Origin: Pseudomonadota bacterium
Lineage (GTDB): Bacteria; Pseudomonadota; Gammaproteobacteria; Burkholderiales; Burkholderiaceae_B
Assembly (NCBI GenBank): GCA_023387815.1
Contig: JAEWHK010000052.1
Location: 118,180-182,179 of the forward strand
Length of the DNA: 64,000 nt
Direction: 5' to 3'
The translations under genes were made by a program, and so were the position numbers. A model generated the notes under the pieces. It ran no database searches, was not told the DNA's origin, and saw only the letters and a program-made list of their open reading frames with translations. Below, piece after piece: positions 17,383 through 26,596 of the stretch. Position 1 is the first letter of the stretch. Every line of letters begins with the position of its first letter.

Positions 17383-18267
17383 ATGAAGATTGGATTCATA
17401 GGACTTGGAAAAATGGGCCTGCCCATGATGCGGAACCTGTCGGAACGGTTCGAGGTGCAGGCGTTTGACGGCAAATCGCAAGCCCGTGCGGACATAAGAC
17501 AGGCAAAACAGGACTCATCCTATGTCGTGCTGGAATCCCTTGATGAGATGGCCGATATCGATATTCTGATATTGATGCTGCCCAATGGCCGCATTGTGCA
17601 GGAGTGTGTTTTGCCCTTGTGCGAGCGGGAAGGGGCGTTGAAAAAGGATGCTGTGATCATCGACATGTCATCCAGCTCACCCCTGGATACGCTGGAGCTG
17701 AACAAAAAACTAGAGGAAAAAGGCATGGCGCTGCTGGATGCGCCCGTATCGGGAAGCGTACAGAAAGCGAAGAACAGAACGCTGGCGATCATGGTCGGCG
17801 GCGAATCAGCAGTGCTCGAGCGCGTGCGACCTGTCCTGGAGGCAATGGGGTCGGCAATCATCCCTACCGGAAAAACCGGTTCTGCCCACAGCATGAAGAC
17901 GCTGAATAATTATGTCTACGCCGCCGGTCTGATGGCCGTATCCGAGGCCCTGATAGTGGCGGAAAAATTGGATCTGGATCTGGAAAAGTTTGCCGATGTG
18001 CTGAACGCCTCTAGCGGGCGTAACGTCGCCTCTGAGACCAAGGTCAAGCAACATATGTTAAACGGAGGCGATTTCAGCGGTGGATTCGGCCTGCATCTGA
18101 TGGCCAAGGATCTGGGCATTTCTCATGATCTTGCACAGCAACTGGGTGTGAATCCAGGGCTGTTGGGTCTGTGCCATGAAACCTGGCAAAGCGCGATCAA
18201 GACCGCGCCGGCACAGGCAGATAATCTGGAAATCCACCACCATCTTTCCAAATCCCTGAACGCCTGA
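17383..18267 (+). CDS. 3-Hydroxyisobutyrate-dehydrogenase-family oxidoreductase
   Basis: 294 residues. N-terminal Rossmann motif GFIGLGKMGLPM, substrate loop DAPVSGSVQKAK (about 119-130), and the catalytic lysine in KTLNNYVYAAG (about residue 171). The family oxidises beta-hydroxyacids such as 3-hydroxyisobutyrate, tartronate semialdehyde or 6-phosphogluconate with NAD(P). It begins a two-gene operon with a DUF1185 protein and is divergent from a LysR gene. The exact beta-hydroxyacid cannot be told from sequence. Confidence 0.88.
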   Translation: MKIGFIGLGKMGLPMMRNLSERFEVQAFDGKSQARADIRQAKQDSSYVVLESLDEMADIDILILMLPNGRIVQECVLPLCEREGALKKDAVIIDMSSSSPLDTLELNKKLEEKGMALLDAPVSGSVQKAKNRTLAIMVGGESAVLERVRPVLEAMGSAIIPTGKTGSAHSMKTLNNYVYAAGLMAVSEALIVAEKLDLDLEKFADVLNASSGRNVASETKVKQHMLNGGDFSGGFGLHLMAKDLGISHDLAQQLGVNPGLLGLCHETWQSAIKTAPAQADNLEIHHHLSKSLNA

Positions 18268-18317
18268 AGTAATTCCGGTGAATTCATCTGGGCACGTAAT
18301 CAACAACAGGAGCAAAT

Positions 18318-18893
18318 ATGACAATCGAAATCAGAAAAACAGTATTAACGGTGGAAGACATCTTTCATGATGGCGGGCCGGTACTTGAAGAGCCGCTGCA
18401 GTGCGCAGTGGCTTTTGCCGTTGTCAAAAACCCATTTGCCGGACGCTATGAAAAAAATCTGATCGATTTCATGAAAGAACTGCGCCAGGTGGGCTTTGAT
18501 CTGGCAACACGCCTGGCCGGTGCCTTAGGCAAAGAAAATGTGGAGTCTTACGGCAAAGCCGCCATTGTTGGCCTGAACGGCGAGGCCGAGCATGGTGCGG
18601 TCTGGCACGAAGCAGGGGGCTGGGCCATGCGGGAAGTGCTGGGCAATCCCAAAGCCATGGTACCTGCGTCTCAGGTGACCGCGTCAGCCGGATTCAGACT
18701 GATCATGCCGCTGCATTATATTCACGCCTCTTACGTGCGCAGCCACTTCAACCTTGTTGAGGTCGGCGCAGTGGACTCTCCTAAACCCGATGAGATCCTG
18801 TTTGCGCTGGGTATGGCCACCGGACCACGTCCTCACTCAAGGCTGGGTGGGCTGTTGATTGAGGATGTGGTGGGGGAAGATGGGCAGCGTTAA
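18318..18893 (+). CDS. DUF1185 (amino acid synthesis family) protein
   Basis: 191 residues matching the DUF1185 family, often labelled amino acid synthesis. Recognisable pieces are FAGRYEKNL near residue 42, AAIVGLNGEAEHGAV in the middle, and MATGPRPHSRLGG near the C-terminus. Cytoplasmic; the ATG has AACAGGAG just upstream. It follows the dehydrogenase by 50 bases. The molecular role of the family is not established; in Burkholderiales it is often near Bug proteins and catabolic dehydrogenases, as here. Confidence 0.78.
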   Translation: MTIEIRKTVLTVEDIFHDGGPVLEEPLQCAVAFAVVKNPFAGRYEKNLIDFMKELRQVGFDLATRLAGALGKENVESYGKAAIVGLNGEAEHGAVWHEAGGWAMREVLGNPKAMVPASQVTASAGFRLIMPLHYIHASYVRSHFNLVEVGAVDSPKPDEILFALGMATGPRPHSRLGGLLIEDVVGEDGQR

Positions 18894-18944
18894 TCGCGCA
18901 ACTTTGCATCTCCACTGCCTTTATAGCGTACCGAAGCATCCGGT

Positions 18945-20018
18945 TCAGCTGGTAAAACCGTAAGCCTTCATCGCGGCAGGTGTGTAGCGCAAGCCTGCCG
19001 CCGCTTGAGGAGCAAAAGCCTGTTCCAGAATTGTCATCGTTTTCTGGCTTAGCTTTATTGCATCAGCCGCAATATTTTCGTCCAGGCGCGCTTTGCTGCG
19101 CGTGCCGGGAATAGGTACCACATGATCACCGTGAGCCAATACCCAGGCTAGAGCGACTTGCGCCGGGGTCACGCCTTCGTCCCTGGCTACTGTGGCCAAT
19201 ACTTCAACCATTTGAAGATTGTGCTTGAGGTTTTCGCCGGTGAATCGTGGTAGATTCCTACGAGCGTCCGACTCTGCAAGTGCTTCAGGATTGAAAGAAG
19301 GAGTGGTCAATAGTCCGCGGCAAATTGGCGAGTACGCTACAAGTAAGATTCCCAGTTCTCGACATGTCTGATCGACACCATCCAGTTCAATATGTCGCGT
19401 CAATAATGAGAATTCCGTCTGTACGGCGGCAATTCCGTGTTTGCCATCGGTTGCTTTGAGCAGGGCGGCCTGTGCGCGGCGAATGGTCTTTTCTGACACT
19501 TCGCTCAGACCCACTGCGGCAATTTTGCCGGAGTGCAGATGCTCTGCCAGTGCGGACATGCTTTCTTCGATACGCGCTCCGTCATCTTCCACGCGATGTA
19601 AATAATACAGATCGATGGGCGTTCCCAGCCGATCAAGCGAACGATCGATGGCTACCTGCAGATATTCAGGAGACGTATCGACGCCGCGATGATTGCTATC
19701 GCTGTCCGTTCGAACAATACCTCCTTTTGTGGCAAGAATAATTTCACTTCGCTTTGGGTGATCCCGAAGCACGCCACCAACCAATGATTCATTATGGCCG
19801 TATCCATATATATCTGCCGTGTCGAAGAGCCGAACTCCTCTATCAACGGCGTAATTAATCAAGTCACGAGACTGGTTATCATTTGTGTCTCCATAAAATT
19901 CAGACATTCCCATGCAGCCAAGTCCCAGCCTGGGTGTCTCTATGCTGTCGGTGCCGGCTCGATCAACCAAAAGAGCGCGGATTATATTGATTGCTACATT
20001 ATCTTTCTCGTATGCCAT
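18945..20018 (-). CDS. Aldo/keto reductase
   Basis: 357 residues, slightly long because of about 25 extra N-terminal residues before the barrel starts at LGLGCMGMSEFYG. The catalytic tetrad is visible as Asp in FDTADIYG, Tyr in the same motif, Lys in ATKGG and His in YYLHRVE. The C-terminal NADPH site contains PGTRSKARLDEN. It is the YgdS/AKR-tas-like group that reduces aldehydes or ketones with NADPH. It is divergent from a LysR gene at 20182, its likely regulator. Confidence 0.88.
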   Translation of the reverse strand: MAYEKDNVAINIIRALLVDRAGTDSIETPRLGLGCMGMSEFYGDTNDNQSRDLINYAVDRGVRLFDTADIYGYGHNESLVGGVLRDHPKRSEIILATKGGIVRTDSDSNHRGVDTSPEYLQVAIDRSLDRLGTPIDLYYLHRVEDDGARIEESMSALAEHLHSGKIAAVGLSEVSEKTIRRAQAALLKATDGKHGIAAVQTEFSLLTRHIELDGVDQTCRELGILLVAYSPICRGLLTTPSFNPEALAESDARRNLPRFTGENLKHNLQMVEVLATVARDEGVTPAQVALAWVLAHGDHVVPIPGTRSKARLDENIAADAIKLSQKTMTILEQAFAPQAAAGLRYTPAAMKAYGFTS

Positions 20019-20181
20019 TTAAGCCTCTGTATTGGATATAGCATTAATTGCAGAACTTCATTGGTTGATCATTTTATTGGCCATCAGCCTGTATTTCTAT
20101 GGCGATTTTTCGAACACCCTTTTTCAATTCTGAAAGTCGCTAGAATATGGGCATATATTGGTATTGGGACGACTTTGAATA

Positions 20182-21072
20182 ATGCGAAATATCGGCTGGG
20201 ATAATTTAAAGTGCTTTATAACAACAGCTCGCGCGGGTTCGCTCACTGCAGGGGCAAATGCGTTGCGCGTTAGTCCTGCCACGTTATCAAGAAGACTGGC
20301 AAACCTGGAGTTTGAGCTCGATCAATTGCTTTTCGCCCGCAGTCCTACGGGCTATACACTTACAAAAGAAGGACAGGCACTTCTGGATTCCTGCGTTCCA
20401 ATTGAGAATGGATTTAACGCGCTATCTAACTCGCTTGAGGCTGCAACTGAGGAACCGACGGGGACTGTCCGGGTTGCAACAAGTGAAAACATTGCAAGCC
20501 TGATCTTGTTGCCACGATTGGCAAATTTTATTGCACAGTATCCGCTAATCAATATTGAGTTTCAGACAGATGTGCATCCCATTGCACTTCATGCGCGCGA
20601 AGCAGATTTGGCCGTTCGTGTTTCTATGCCAGAGAGGGGGCCTTTCAAAGTGCGAACATTGGGCACCATTCGGCACGCTCTCTATCTCTCGGAAAACGCA
20701 ATTTCGAATAATAAAACGAGTGATCCTGGAATCATCGGCTGGTCGGAAAGCGTTCAGAACATGCCAATAGCACGAGCTGCGATGGCGCATAGCTATTGGC
20801 GTACGCCAGTTGTTAAGGTTAGTTCACTTAAAGGACAGATTGCCGCTGCGCAGGCCGGTCTTGGTTATGCTTATCTACCATGCCTGGTTGGTGACGATGC
20901 CCCGGGACTTGTGCGGGTTGATGGTCCGGAGAACTATTTAAGTCAGGACATCTATCTGATTCTGCACGATGACAGTATTGAGGTTCCCAGGATCCGGGCT
21001 GTGGCCAATTTCATTGTGGATAGTTTACATGAGGCGAAAGGGCGGTTGGAGGGGGCGGGTGCGACGAAGTAG
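20182..21072 (+). CDS. LysR-family transcriptional regulator
   Basis: 296 residues. N-terminal helix-turn-helix (WDNLKCFITTARAGSLTAGA, then SPATLSRRLANLE), followed by a periplasmic-binding-type effector domain. It is of the single-residue-rich CrgA/PrhA type in which a C-terminal arm reads the ligand. It is divergent from the aldo/keto reductase across a 163-base gap and is the obvious regulator of that gene. A short intergenic repeat lies directly after its stop. Confidence 0.88.
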   Translation: MRNIGWDNLKCFITTARAGSLTAGANALRVSPATLSRRLANLEFELDQLLFARSPTGYTLTKEGQALLDSCVPIENGFNALSNSLEAATEEPTGTVRVATSENIASLILLPRLANFIAQYPLINIEFQTDVHPIALHAREADLAVRVSMPERGPFKVRTLGTIRHALYLSENAISNNKTSDPGIIGWSESVQNMPIARAAMAHSYWRTPVVKVSSLKGQIAAAQAGLGYAYLPCLVGDDAPGLVRVDGPENYLSQDIYLILHDDSIEVPRIRAVANFIVDSLHEAKGRLEGAGATK

Positions 21073-21096
21073 ATAATTCGGTGTAACTGTCTGAGT

Positions 21097-21163
21097 TATA
21101 CATAATCGTTGACTAGATTTTCGATCGCAGTGCTTCACTTTGTATAGCACATTGATGTAATTC
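21097..21163. repeat. Short intergenic repeat, copy B
   Basis: Counterpart of 14896-14960. It contains CATAATCG, CAGTGCTTCACTTTGTATAG and CACATTGAT. The same short GTGCT/AGCAC stem can form. As with copy A, it follows the 3' end of a plus-strand gene. Confidence 0.6.
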
Positions 21164-21225
21164 AATGCAGTGATCCTTGCGTTTGATAAAGTTCCATTCT
21201 TTATGAGAATCATCCACGCATCGTA

Positions 21226-21840
21226 GTGAAGCAATACATCCTCTATCTCGCAACAATATTTCTGATTATTGTTACGCCAGGGCCTTCGGCTCTGCTGGTT
21301 ATTCAACATTCAACAATGTTTGGGGCAAAAAAATGCATATATAACGCCCTTGGCAGCATCTGCGCGTCTTTTATTCTGATTGCTATCTCTCTGGCCGGAA
21401 TTGCATTTCTACTGAATGAAATCTGGATGAATATCCTCTCGATTCTGGGGGCGATATTGCTGATCTATGTGGGACTATCCGGCTTCAGGAATATCGAGAT
21501 CAATAATGAGGGTAGTTATGTGCATGATAATCTCGCACTGTTCAAGGAGTCTTTCTTTACGGGAATAAGCAATCCGAAAGATATTATTTTCTTTATCACT
21601 TTACTCCCGCAGTTCATCAATCAATCCATTCCATATATTCTGTCGGCAACATCGTTGACCGCCGGATGGATCATCACTGACTTCAGCGTCATGATGGGAT
21701 ATGCAGTCATTGCCCACGTGATTGCGAGACGGTTTGACCAATCGGCAGTTAATAGGCTGCGCAAAGTCAGTGGTATGTTGATTGTGATAATTGGTATTAC
21801 TTTGTTGGCGAAGAGCATTGTCTATTTGATAGGGGCGTAA
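21226..21840 (+). CDS. LysE/RhtB-family amino acid exporter
   Basis: 204 residues, GTG start at 21226. Six hydrophobic segments are visible, with the family's PGPSALLV motif at the end of the first helix (about 18-25) and ISNPKD at the third. It sits in the inner membrane and exports amino acids or their derivatives. It is transcribed alone; the repeat and a short gap separate it from the LysR gene upstream. No clear ribosome-binding site is seen before the GTG. Confidence 0.85.
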   Translation: MKQYILYLATIFLIIVTPGPSALLVIQHSTMFGAKKCIYNALGSICASFILIAISLAGIAFLLNEIWMNILSILGAILLIYVGLSGFRNIEINNEGSYVHDNLALFKESFFTGISNPKDIIFFITLLPQFINQSIPYILSATSLTAGWIITDFSVMMGYAVIAHVIARRFDQSAVNRLRKVSGMLIVIIGITLLAKSIVYLIGA

Positions 21841-21900
21841 GCAGTCCGATCATTAGCGCAAATCAGCACACTCACGACCTTCAGTTACGCCAGCCCCCCT

Positions 21901-22764
21901 TCACACTGTCTCGGCCATCGCCGCACGTTCCCGAAACCATTGCGCCGTGGCCTCGTCAGCCGGAAAGAATGATTCGATCCGCAACTCATGCACCGTCACG
22001 TCATGCGGTGTGCCCATCGTGGCAATGGACGTGAACAGATTCAGTGCGATACCATCCTTGCGAATCTGCATCGGCAGGAAGGGCAGTGCGCGTGCGTCGA
22101 GGTTGGCCAGGCGGGGTGTCTCGCTGATCCCTGGCAATGCGGCCAATTCACTGAGCAAGTTCGCCGCCTCGCTCCCCAGGCCGTCACTCATCGCTTCACG
22201 CTGTATCCAGTGAAGCAGGTCAGCGCAAACGTCTTCCCAGTTCTGCAGGTGTTTGCGAACCCCATGCGGATCGAGCATCAGTTTCAGCACATTGACACCC
22301 TCGCGTGGCAGAGGGGCGCCGTCGGGCATCTCGAGCAGCCAGCGCATCATCATTGTCGCTGGCGCATTGGCCATCACTAGATTCCATAGCCGATCAACGA
22401 CCAGCGCCGGATATGGAGCTTGCTGGGCCAGCATGAAGTCCAGAGCCTGCTTGACCGAGGCCAGTTCCGGATCCGACAGGCGGCGTTCCCGATAGGCCGG
22501 AGCATAACCCGCTGCCAGTAGCATCACGTTGCGCTCACGTAGCGGGATGTCGAGGACGATTCCAAGTTTTAGAACCATTTCACGGCTCGCCTGCGAACGG
22601 CCGCTCTCGAGGAAGCTGATGTGCCGCTGCGAGATACCGCTATCGGTCGACAGCCGCAGCTGGGTATAGCCACGCTTGTCGCGCCAGTAGCGCAGTGCCG
22701 TGGCGAAATCCGCAAAGTAGCGACTGTCGCGCTCACTCTGGCTGACACGCTCTTGTTGTTCCAT
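21901..22764 (-). CDS. XRE-family regulator with MmyB-like ligand-binding domain
   Basis: 287 residues. The helix-turn-helix is at about 20-80 (LRYWRDKRGYTQLRLS, then GISQRHISFLESGRS). The MmyB-like domain follows with LSDPELASVKQALDFML and VVDRLWNLVMAN. Such proteins are one-component regulators that may bind a lipid-like or small ligand. It is 42 bases downstream of an NTF2-like gene on the same strand and likely co-transcribed with it. Confidence 0.87.
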   Translation of the reverse strand: MEQQERVSQSERDSRYFADFATALRYWRDKRGYTQLRLSTDSGISQRHISFLESGRSQASREMVLKLGIVLDIPLRERNVMLLAAGYAPAYRERRLSDPELASVKQALDFMLAQQAPYPALVVDRLWNLVMANAPATMMMRWLLEMPDGAPLPREGVNVLKLMLDPHGVRKHLQNWEDVCADLLHWIQREAMSDGLGSEAANLLSELAALPGISETPRLANLDARALPFLPMQIRKDGIALNLFTSIATMGTPHDVTVHELRIESFFPADEATAQWFRERAAMAETV

Positions 22765-22806
22765 GCTATCTCCATGCTGAATGGCTGCTTCACGATACGT
22801 TCGGCT

Positions 22807-23187
22807 TTAGGCGGGCATTTTGTCAATGAAACCCGTGACTCGCTCAATGCGTCCGTCCGGCGTTATAACGGCAATATCGGTGCCTGCCGCCAGGCTGTCA
22901 GAATCCTCTGCACCAAGCGACCACGAAAAGCGAACGACGCCATGATGTCCATCCGGTGTTCCGGATACCTGAAAGCGCAAGCCGGCAAATTGTGCCTGGG
23001 CGGCACTAATCATTGCATCCAGGCCATCGTGCCCAGCGCCCTGCATGAGCGGATCGAGATGACTGGCCTGCGCAGTAAATGTCTCTTCAATTTTCTTGCG
23101 ACGGCGTTCCGGATTGTTTTCGTTCCAAATGCTAACATACTGCGCGGCAATCCTGGCCGGGATGCTTGTAGCGGTATTTTCGGTCAT
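22807..23187 (-). CDS. NTF2-like/SnoaL-fold protein
   Basis: 126 residues with the nuclear-transport-factor-2-like pattern: an N-terminal helix (ATSIPARIAAQYVSIWNEN), then a cone-shaped beta-sheet region with TPDGHHGVVRFSWSLG and VTGFIDKMP at the C-terminus. Members are small enzymes or binding proteins, often polyketide cyclase-like or detoxifying. It is the first gene of an operon with the XRE/MmyB regulator and divergent from DUF1330. AGGAG-like GTTTC-proximal sequence (AAGGAG on the minus strand) precedes the ATG. Confidence 0.75.
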   Translation of the reverse strand: MTENTATSIPARIAAQYVSIWNENNPERRRKKIEETFTAQASHLDPLMQGAGHDGLDAMISAAQAQFAGLRFQVSGTPDGHHGVVRFSWSLGAEDSDSLAAGTDIAVITPDGRIERVTGFIDKMPA

Positions 23188-23510
23188 GAGAAACTCCTTG
23201 GAAAAATGAATAGGTTGTTGCGAACAAGTTTGTCGAATGCGACAGAGTCATTTTGCTGCAGCGTGTGATCCCGGTCGATTACGTGCCAGGTAATAGCGCT
23301 ATTTCGCGATTGGCGCAGAAACCGGCAGCTCCGGCAACGAGTACCTCTTTTCTTTCTGCGCGATTGGCCGCACGCCAGTGGATGGAGCACGACGCGATTA
23401 CCTCAGACGTCATCGACACAATGAATCGCCAGGTCGACAATGGCATTACATCGTCGCAACACATTGCATCGTTGCGCATCTATCAATGCCGTTATTCCAA
23501 GGAGTCATTC

Positions 23511-23831
23511 ATGCCAGCTTATGCCGTCGCCATTATTTCCGTAACTCGTCAGAACGACGAGATCCGCGCCTATCTCGAGCAAATCGACTCGACACTGCAG
23601 CCGTTCGCTGGCCATTTCATCATCCACGGCGGACCGTATCTTTCATTGGAGAGCGAGCCAGCGGGAGACCTGATTGTCGTGGAGTTTCCCGATATGGACC
23701 ACGCGTCGCGCTGGTACGATTCACCGGCCTACCAGGCGATAAAACCATTAAGGGCGGCAAACAGCGTTGGGACCGTGTTTCTCGTACAAGGTGTGCCGGA
23801 AGATCATCGGGCTACGGATATTCTTGTTTGA
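23511..23831 (+). CDS. DUF1330 protein
   Basis: 106 residues from the ATG at 23511, which has a strong AAGGAG eight bases upstream. Upstream in-frame codons from 23253 have no ribosome-binding site and poor protein character. The sequence reads MPAYAVAIISVTRQND, then LIVVEFPDMDHASRWYDSP, the DUF1330 hallmark of a ferredoxin-like dimeric alpha-beta barrel. Function of the family is unknown; related folds are monooxygenases or small-molecule binders. Confidence 0.85.
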   Translation: MPAYAVAIISVTRQNDEIRAYLEQIDSTLQPFAGHFIIHGGPYLSLESEPAGDLIVVEFPDMDHASRWYDSPAYQAIKPLRAANSVGTVFLVQGVPEDHRATDILV

Positions 23832-23857
23832 GTGGTGTGCCAGCGGGCTAATAAATA

Positions 23858-23921
23858 GTTGAAAACTTCAACCATATAGTTGATAATAAAAACCAGTTAG
23901 TTGAAATTGACAACTAACTGG
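23858..23921. promoter_or_regulatory. Cluster of inverted repeats before the Bug/CoA-transferase operon
   Basis: Two dyads are visible. GTTGAA-AAC-TTCAAC spans 23858-23872. An 11-bp perfect stem, CCAGTTAGTTG (23893-23903) with CAACTAACTGG (23911-23921), has a 7-base loop. A further AGTTGA lies between them. The shared AGTTGA element suggests operator sites for a regulator. No T-tract follows, so a terminator is less likely. Confidence 0.5.
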
Positions 23922-23998
23922 CAATTCATAACAACGAATAATCACGAGACATCAGGAAGCCATCCAGAGTTTCCGGATACATAAAGTGGAGACACAAT

Positions 23999-24973
23999 AT
24001 GAGGGTTGGTTTCAAGGCACTGGCAGCGTTGTCAGTGTGTCTGGCTACATATTCCAGTGCGAGCGCACAGGATTATCCGTCCAGGCCTATCAGGATGATT
24101 GTTGGATTTTCTGCGGGTGGCGGCAGTGATTTTGTTGCTCGTGCGCTGGCAGATACGCTAGGCAAGAAACTGGGGCAATCCGTTGTCGTGGAGAACAAAC
24201 CCGGGGCAGGGGGCGTGTTGGCAACGCGCGGCGTGGCCAGGGGAACGCCCGATGGCTATACCTTGATTATGGGAAGTGCAGCGGCGTTTGTCGTCAATCC
24301 CTATATGATGAAAGACGTGGGTTACGACCCGGTGGAAGATTTCACGCCCGTCGCATCCGTGTCGCGATTTCAGTATGCCTTAATGGGTCGGAAGGGGCTG
24401 AAAGTGAGCTCCGTGCAGGAGTTGATCGACTATGCCAGGAAAAATCCGAAGGAACTGACCATTGGCTCAGCGGGTGTAGGCTCGAACACGCACCTCGTTG
24501 CGGTGTCCTTCATGGATAAAGCAGGTATTGAGCTGGTTCACGTTCCGTATAAGGGAACGGCCGGAGCGACGAATGACCTGCAAGGTGGAAATATCGATTT
24601 GCTGTTTGATTCCGTGCCGACAGTTAAAGGCCCGATTATGGCTGGTCGCGTTAAAGCTTTTGCAACGACAGGTTCTGCCCGTGAGCCTGAGTTGCCGAAC
24701 ATTCCCACGCTTTCAGAGGCCGGCGTGCCTGGATTTCAGGCCAGCAATTGGTTCGCGATCTTTGGCCCGAAAGGTATGGATGCAGCTATCGTGAAAAAGT
24801 TAAATACCGCTATCAACGACTCGCTGAGTGATCCGGAACTGCAAGCGCGCTTCAAGACGAGTGGAAATATTCCGTTGCCTGGTTCTTCCAGTGATCTCTC
24901 TGAGCTAGTTAAAAAGGAGTCGGCTGAGTATAGAAAACTCATCGATGATACCGGGATCAGGATCGAAGAATAA
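23999..24973 (+). CDS. Bug-family periplasmic solute-binding protein
   Basis: 324 residues. Signal peptide (MRVGFKALAALSVCLA..., cleavage near SASAQ). Bug fingerprint: YPSRPIRMIVGFSAGGGSD, ENKPGAGG, and GTPDGYTLI. It is followed after 11 bases by a CoA-transferase gene, and the two form an operon preceded by a cluster of inverted repeats. The pairing suggests uptake of a carboxylic acid that is then activated by CoA transfer. Confidence 0.9.
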   Translation: MRVGFKALAALSVCLATYSSASAQDYPSRPIRMIVGFSAGGGSDFVARALADTLGKKLGQSVVVENKPGAGGVLATRGVARGTPDGYTLIMGSAAAFVVNPYMMKDVGYDPVEDFTPVASVSRFQYALMGRKGLKVSSVQELIDYARKNPKELTIGSAGVGSNTHLVAVSFMDKAGIELVHVPYKGTAGATNDLQGGNIDLLFDSVPTVKGPIMAGRVKAFATTGSAREPELPNIPTLSEAGVPGFQASNWFAIFGPKGMDAAIVKKLNTAINDSLSDPELQARFKTSGNIPLPGSSSDLSELVKKESAEYRKLIDDTGIRIEE

Positions 24974-24984
24974 GCGAATTGTTG

Positions 24985-26208
24985 ATGAACATGACTGACG
25001 GAACACTACCTTTAAAAGGCGTAAGAATCCTCGACCTTACCTCCGCTGTGGTCGGGCCCTATGCCACACAGACGCTGGCCGATTTTGGGGCAGAGGTCAT
25101 CAAGGTTGAACAACAGTCCGGAGACATCATCCGATGGATATCCGGTCGTTCGCGCACGCCGGGGATGTCCGGCAAGTTCATGCACATGAATCGCAATAAG
25201 CGCAGCGTTTCTTTCAATCTGAAAACAGAACAAGGAAAAGCGGCGCTCCTGCGATTGGTTAAGGAAACCGACGTCTTTATTCACAATATGCGTCCTGAGG
25301 CCATTCGGAAACTCGGAATCGGGTCGGATGAACTGACTCGCATCAATCCTGAACTGATTTACTGCAACGTCGTCGGTTTCGGTGGGAATGGACGTTATGC
25401 CAACCGGCCTGCTTATGATTCGATTTTGCAAGGCGGTACGGGCCTGGCAAGTTTGTTCGCGGCTGCAGGGGGCGAACCGCGCTATGCGCCTTATGTGGTG
25501 GTCGATCGTACAGCTGCGCTGATGGTGGCCAACACGATTCTGGTGGCGTTATTGGCGCAGTGGAAACATGGCGGCTCGAGGGTCCTGGAAATTCCCATGT
25601 TTGAATGCTATGCATCGTTATTGCTCAGCGAGCATCTGTATGGCGAGACCTTTGAGCCTCCCATCGGTTTCAGCGGCGATACGCGCCTGCTTGATCCTAA
25701 TGCCAAACCGGTAAAAACCGCAGATGGCTACATCTGCATCACCACCAATACCGACGCGCAGGTCATGGCATTGTTTGATGCCTTTGGCAGGCCGGACCTG
25801 AAGGCTGACAACCGATTCAATCGAGCTGTTAATCGGATTGAACATATTTCGGCATTTTTCGAGCTGCGCGCTGCGGAGATCGCCAAACAAACCACCGCGT
25901 ACTGGCTGGACAAATTGGGAGAGCACGACATCCCCGCAATGCAATGCCACACCATTGATTCGTTACTGACCGATCCACATATCGTAGACGTAGGGCTGAT
26001 CAGTAGCGTGGCGCACCCGAGTCAGGGGCAGGTGAAAAGCATCAATGTTCCTGTCAAACTGTCGGGCTTTCAACCACAACTGCGATATCCCGCTCCACAT
26101 ATTGGGGAGCATACGGTTGATGTGCTGGAGAGCCTGGGGTTTACGGAGGCGGAAATTCAGTCGATGTTGGAGAGGGGGGATGTTTATTGTGGTTCGCAGT
26201 CGCAGTGA
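24985..26208 (+). CDS. CaiB/BaiF (family III) CoA-transferase
   Basis: About 407 residues from the ATG at 24985; TTG codons at 24979 and an ATG at 24991 are alternatives. Family landmarks: PLKGVRILDLTSAVVGP at the N-terminus, GAEVIKVE, MNRNKRSVSFNLK, and the catalytic aspartate region AYDSILQGGTG at about 155. It moves CoA from an acyl-CoA donor to a carboxylic acid. It directly follows a Bug gene, so the acid is probably one imported from outside. Full length and apparently intact. Confidence 0.88.
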   Translation: MNMTDGTLPLKGVRILDLTSAVVGPYATQTLADFGAEVIKVEQQSGDIIRWISGRSRTPGMSGKFMHMNRNKRSVSFNLKTEQGKAALLRLVKETDVFIHNMRPEAIRKLGIGSDELTRINPELIYCNVVGFGGNGRYANRPAYDSILQGGTGLASLFAAAGGEPRYAPYVVVDRTAALMVANTILVALLAQWKHGGSRVLEIPMFECYASLLLSEHLYGETFEPPIGFSGDTRLLDPNAKPVKTADGYICITTNTDAQVMALFDAFGRPDLKADNRFNRAVNRIEHISAFFELRAAEIAKQTTAYWLDKLGEHDIPAMQCHTIDSLLTDPHIVDVGLISSVAHPSQGQVKSINVPVKLSGFQPQLRYPAPHIGEHTVDVLESLGFTEAEIQSMLERGDVYCGSQSQ

Positions 26209-26596
26209 CTTCTTGGGCTTCGTCCTGACCGGTTAGTTGAGGCGGAGTATCTACAATGACGGTACATAGTTTGGGAATTATCCCAATATTTGGGTATTGA
26301 TGAAATAGGACCGGGTCAAGGCATATCGCCAGAATAATTCGAATGCGGCTCATTGCAGTCGATCATTGGTCTAATTTACTCGTTTTGCACGAATTGGAAA
26401 CGTTAGTCTTCTGTACAACACATAGGGGATCAAGCGCTGATATCGGGCTTTTGCCGCACCATAATACTTTTGGGAGTGAGCGCTACGAGGGAGGAGCTCA
26501 GTTGTCGATCGAACATATTGTTACAGTGGCCGACGTCACCAGGCACTGCCTGGGATAATCACTGTAATATTATCGAATAATTAATAGGAGACAACT
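26209..26596. other. Intergenic region before the defence island
   Basis: Holds no convincing gene; an open frame at 26343-26558 has no ribosome-binding site or recognisable content. A small dyad, GGGAATTATCCC, lies near 26273. This is the boundary between the metabolic genes and the defence cluster, but no tRNA or direct repeat marking an insertion edge was found. Confidence 0.5.

Noticed and set aside
26343..26558. 71-codon plus-strand frame before the HNH gene
   Set aside because: No ribosome-binding site and no protein-like features.
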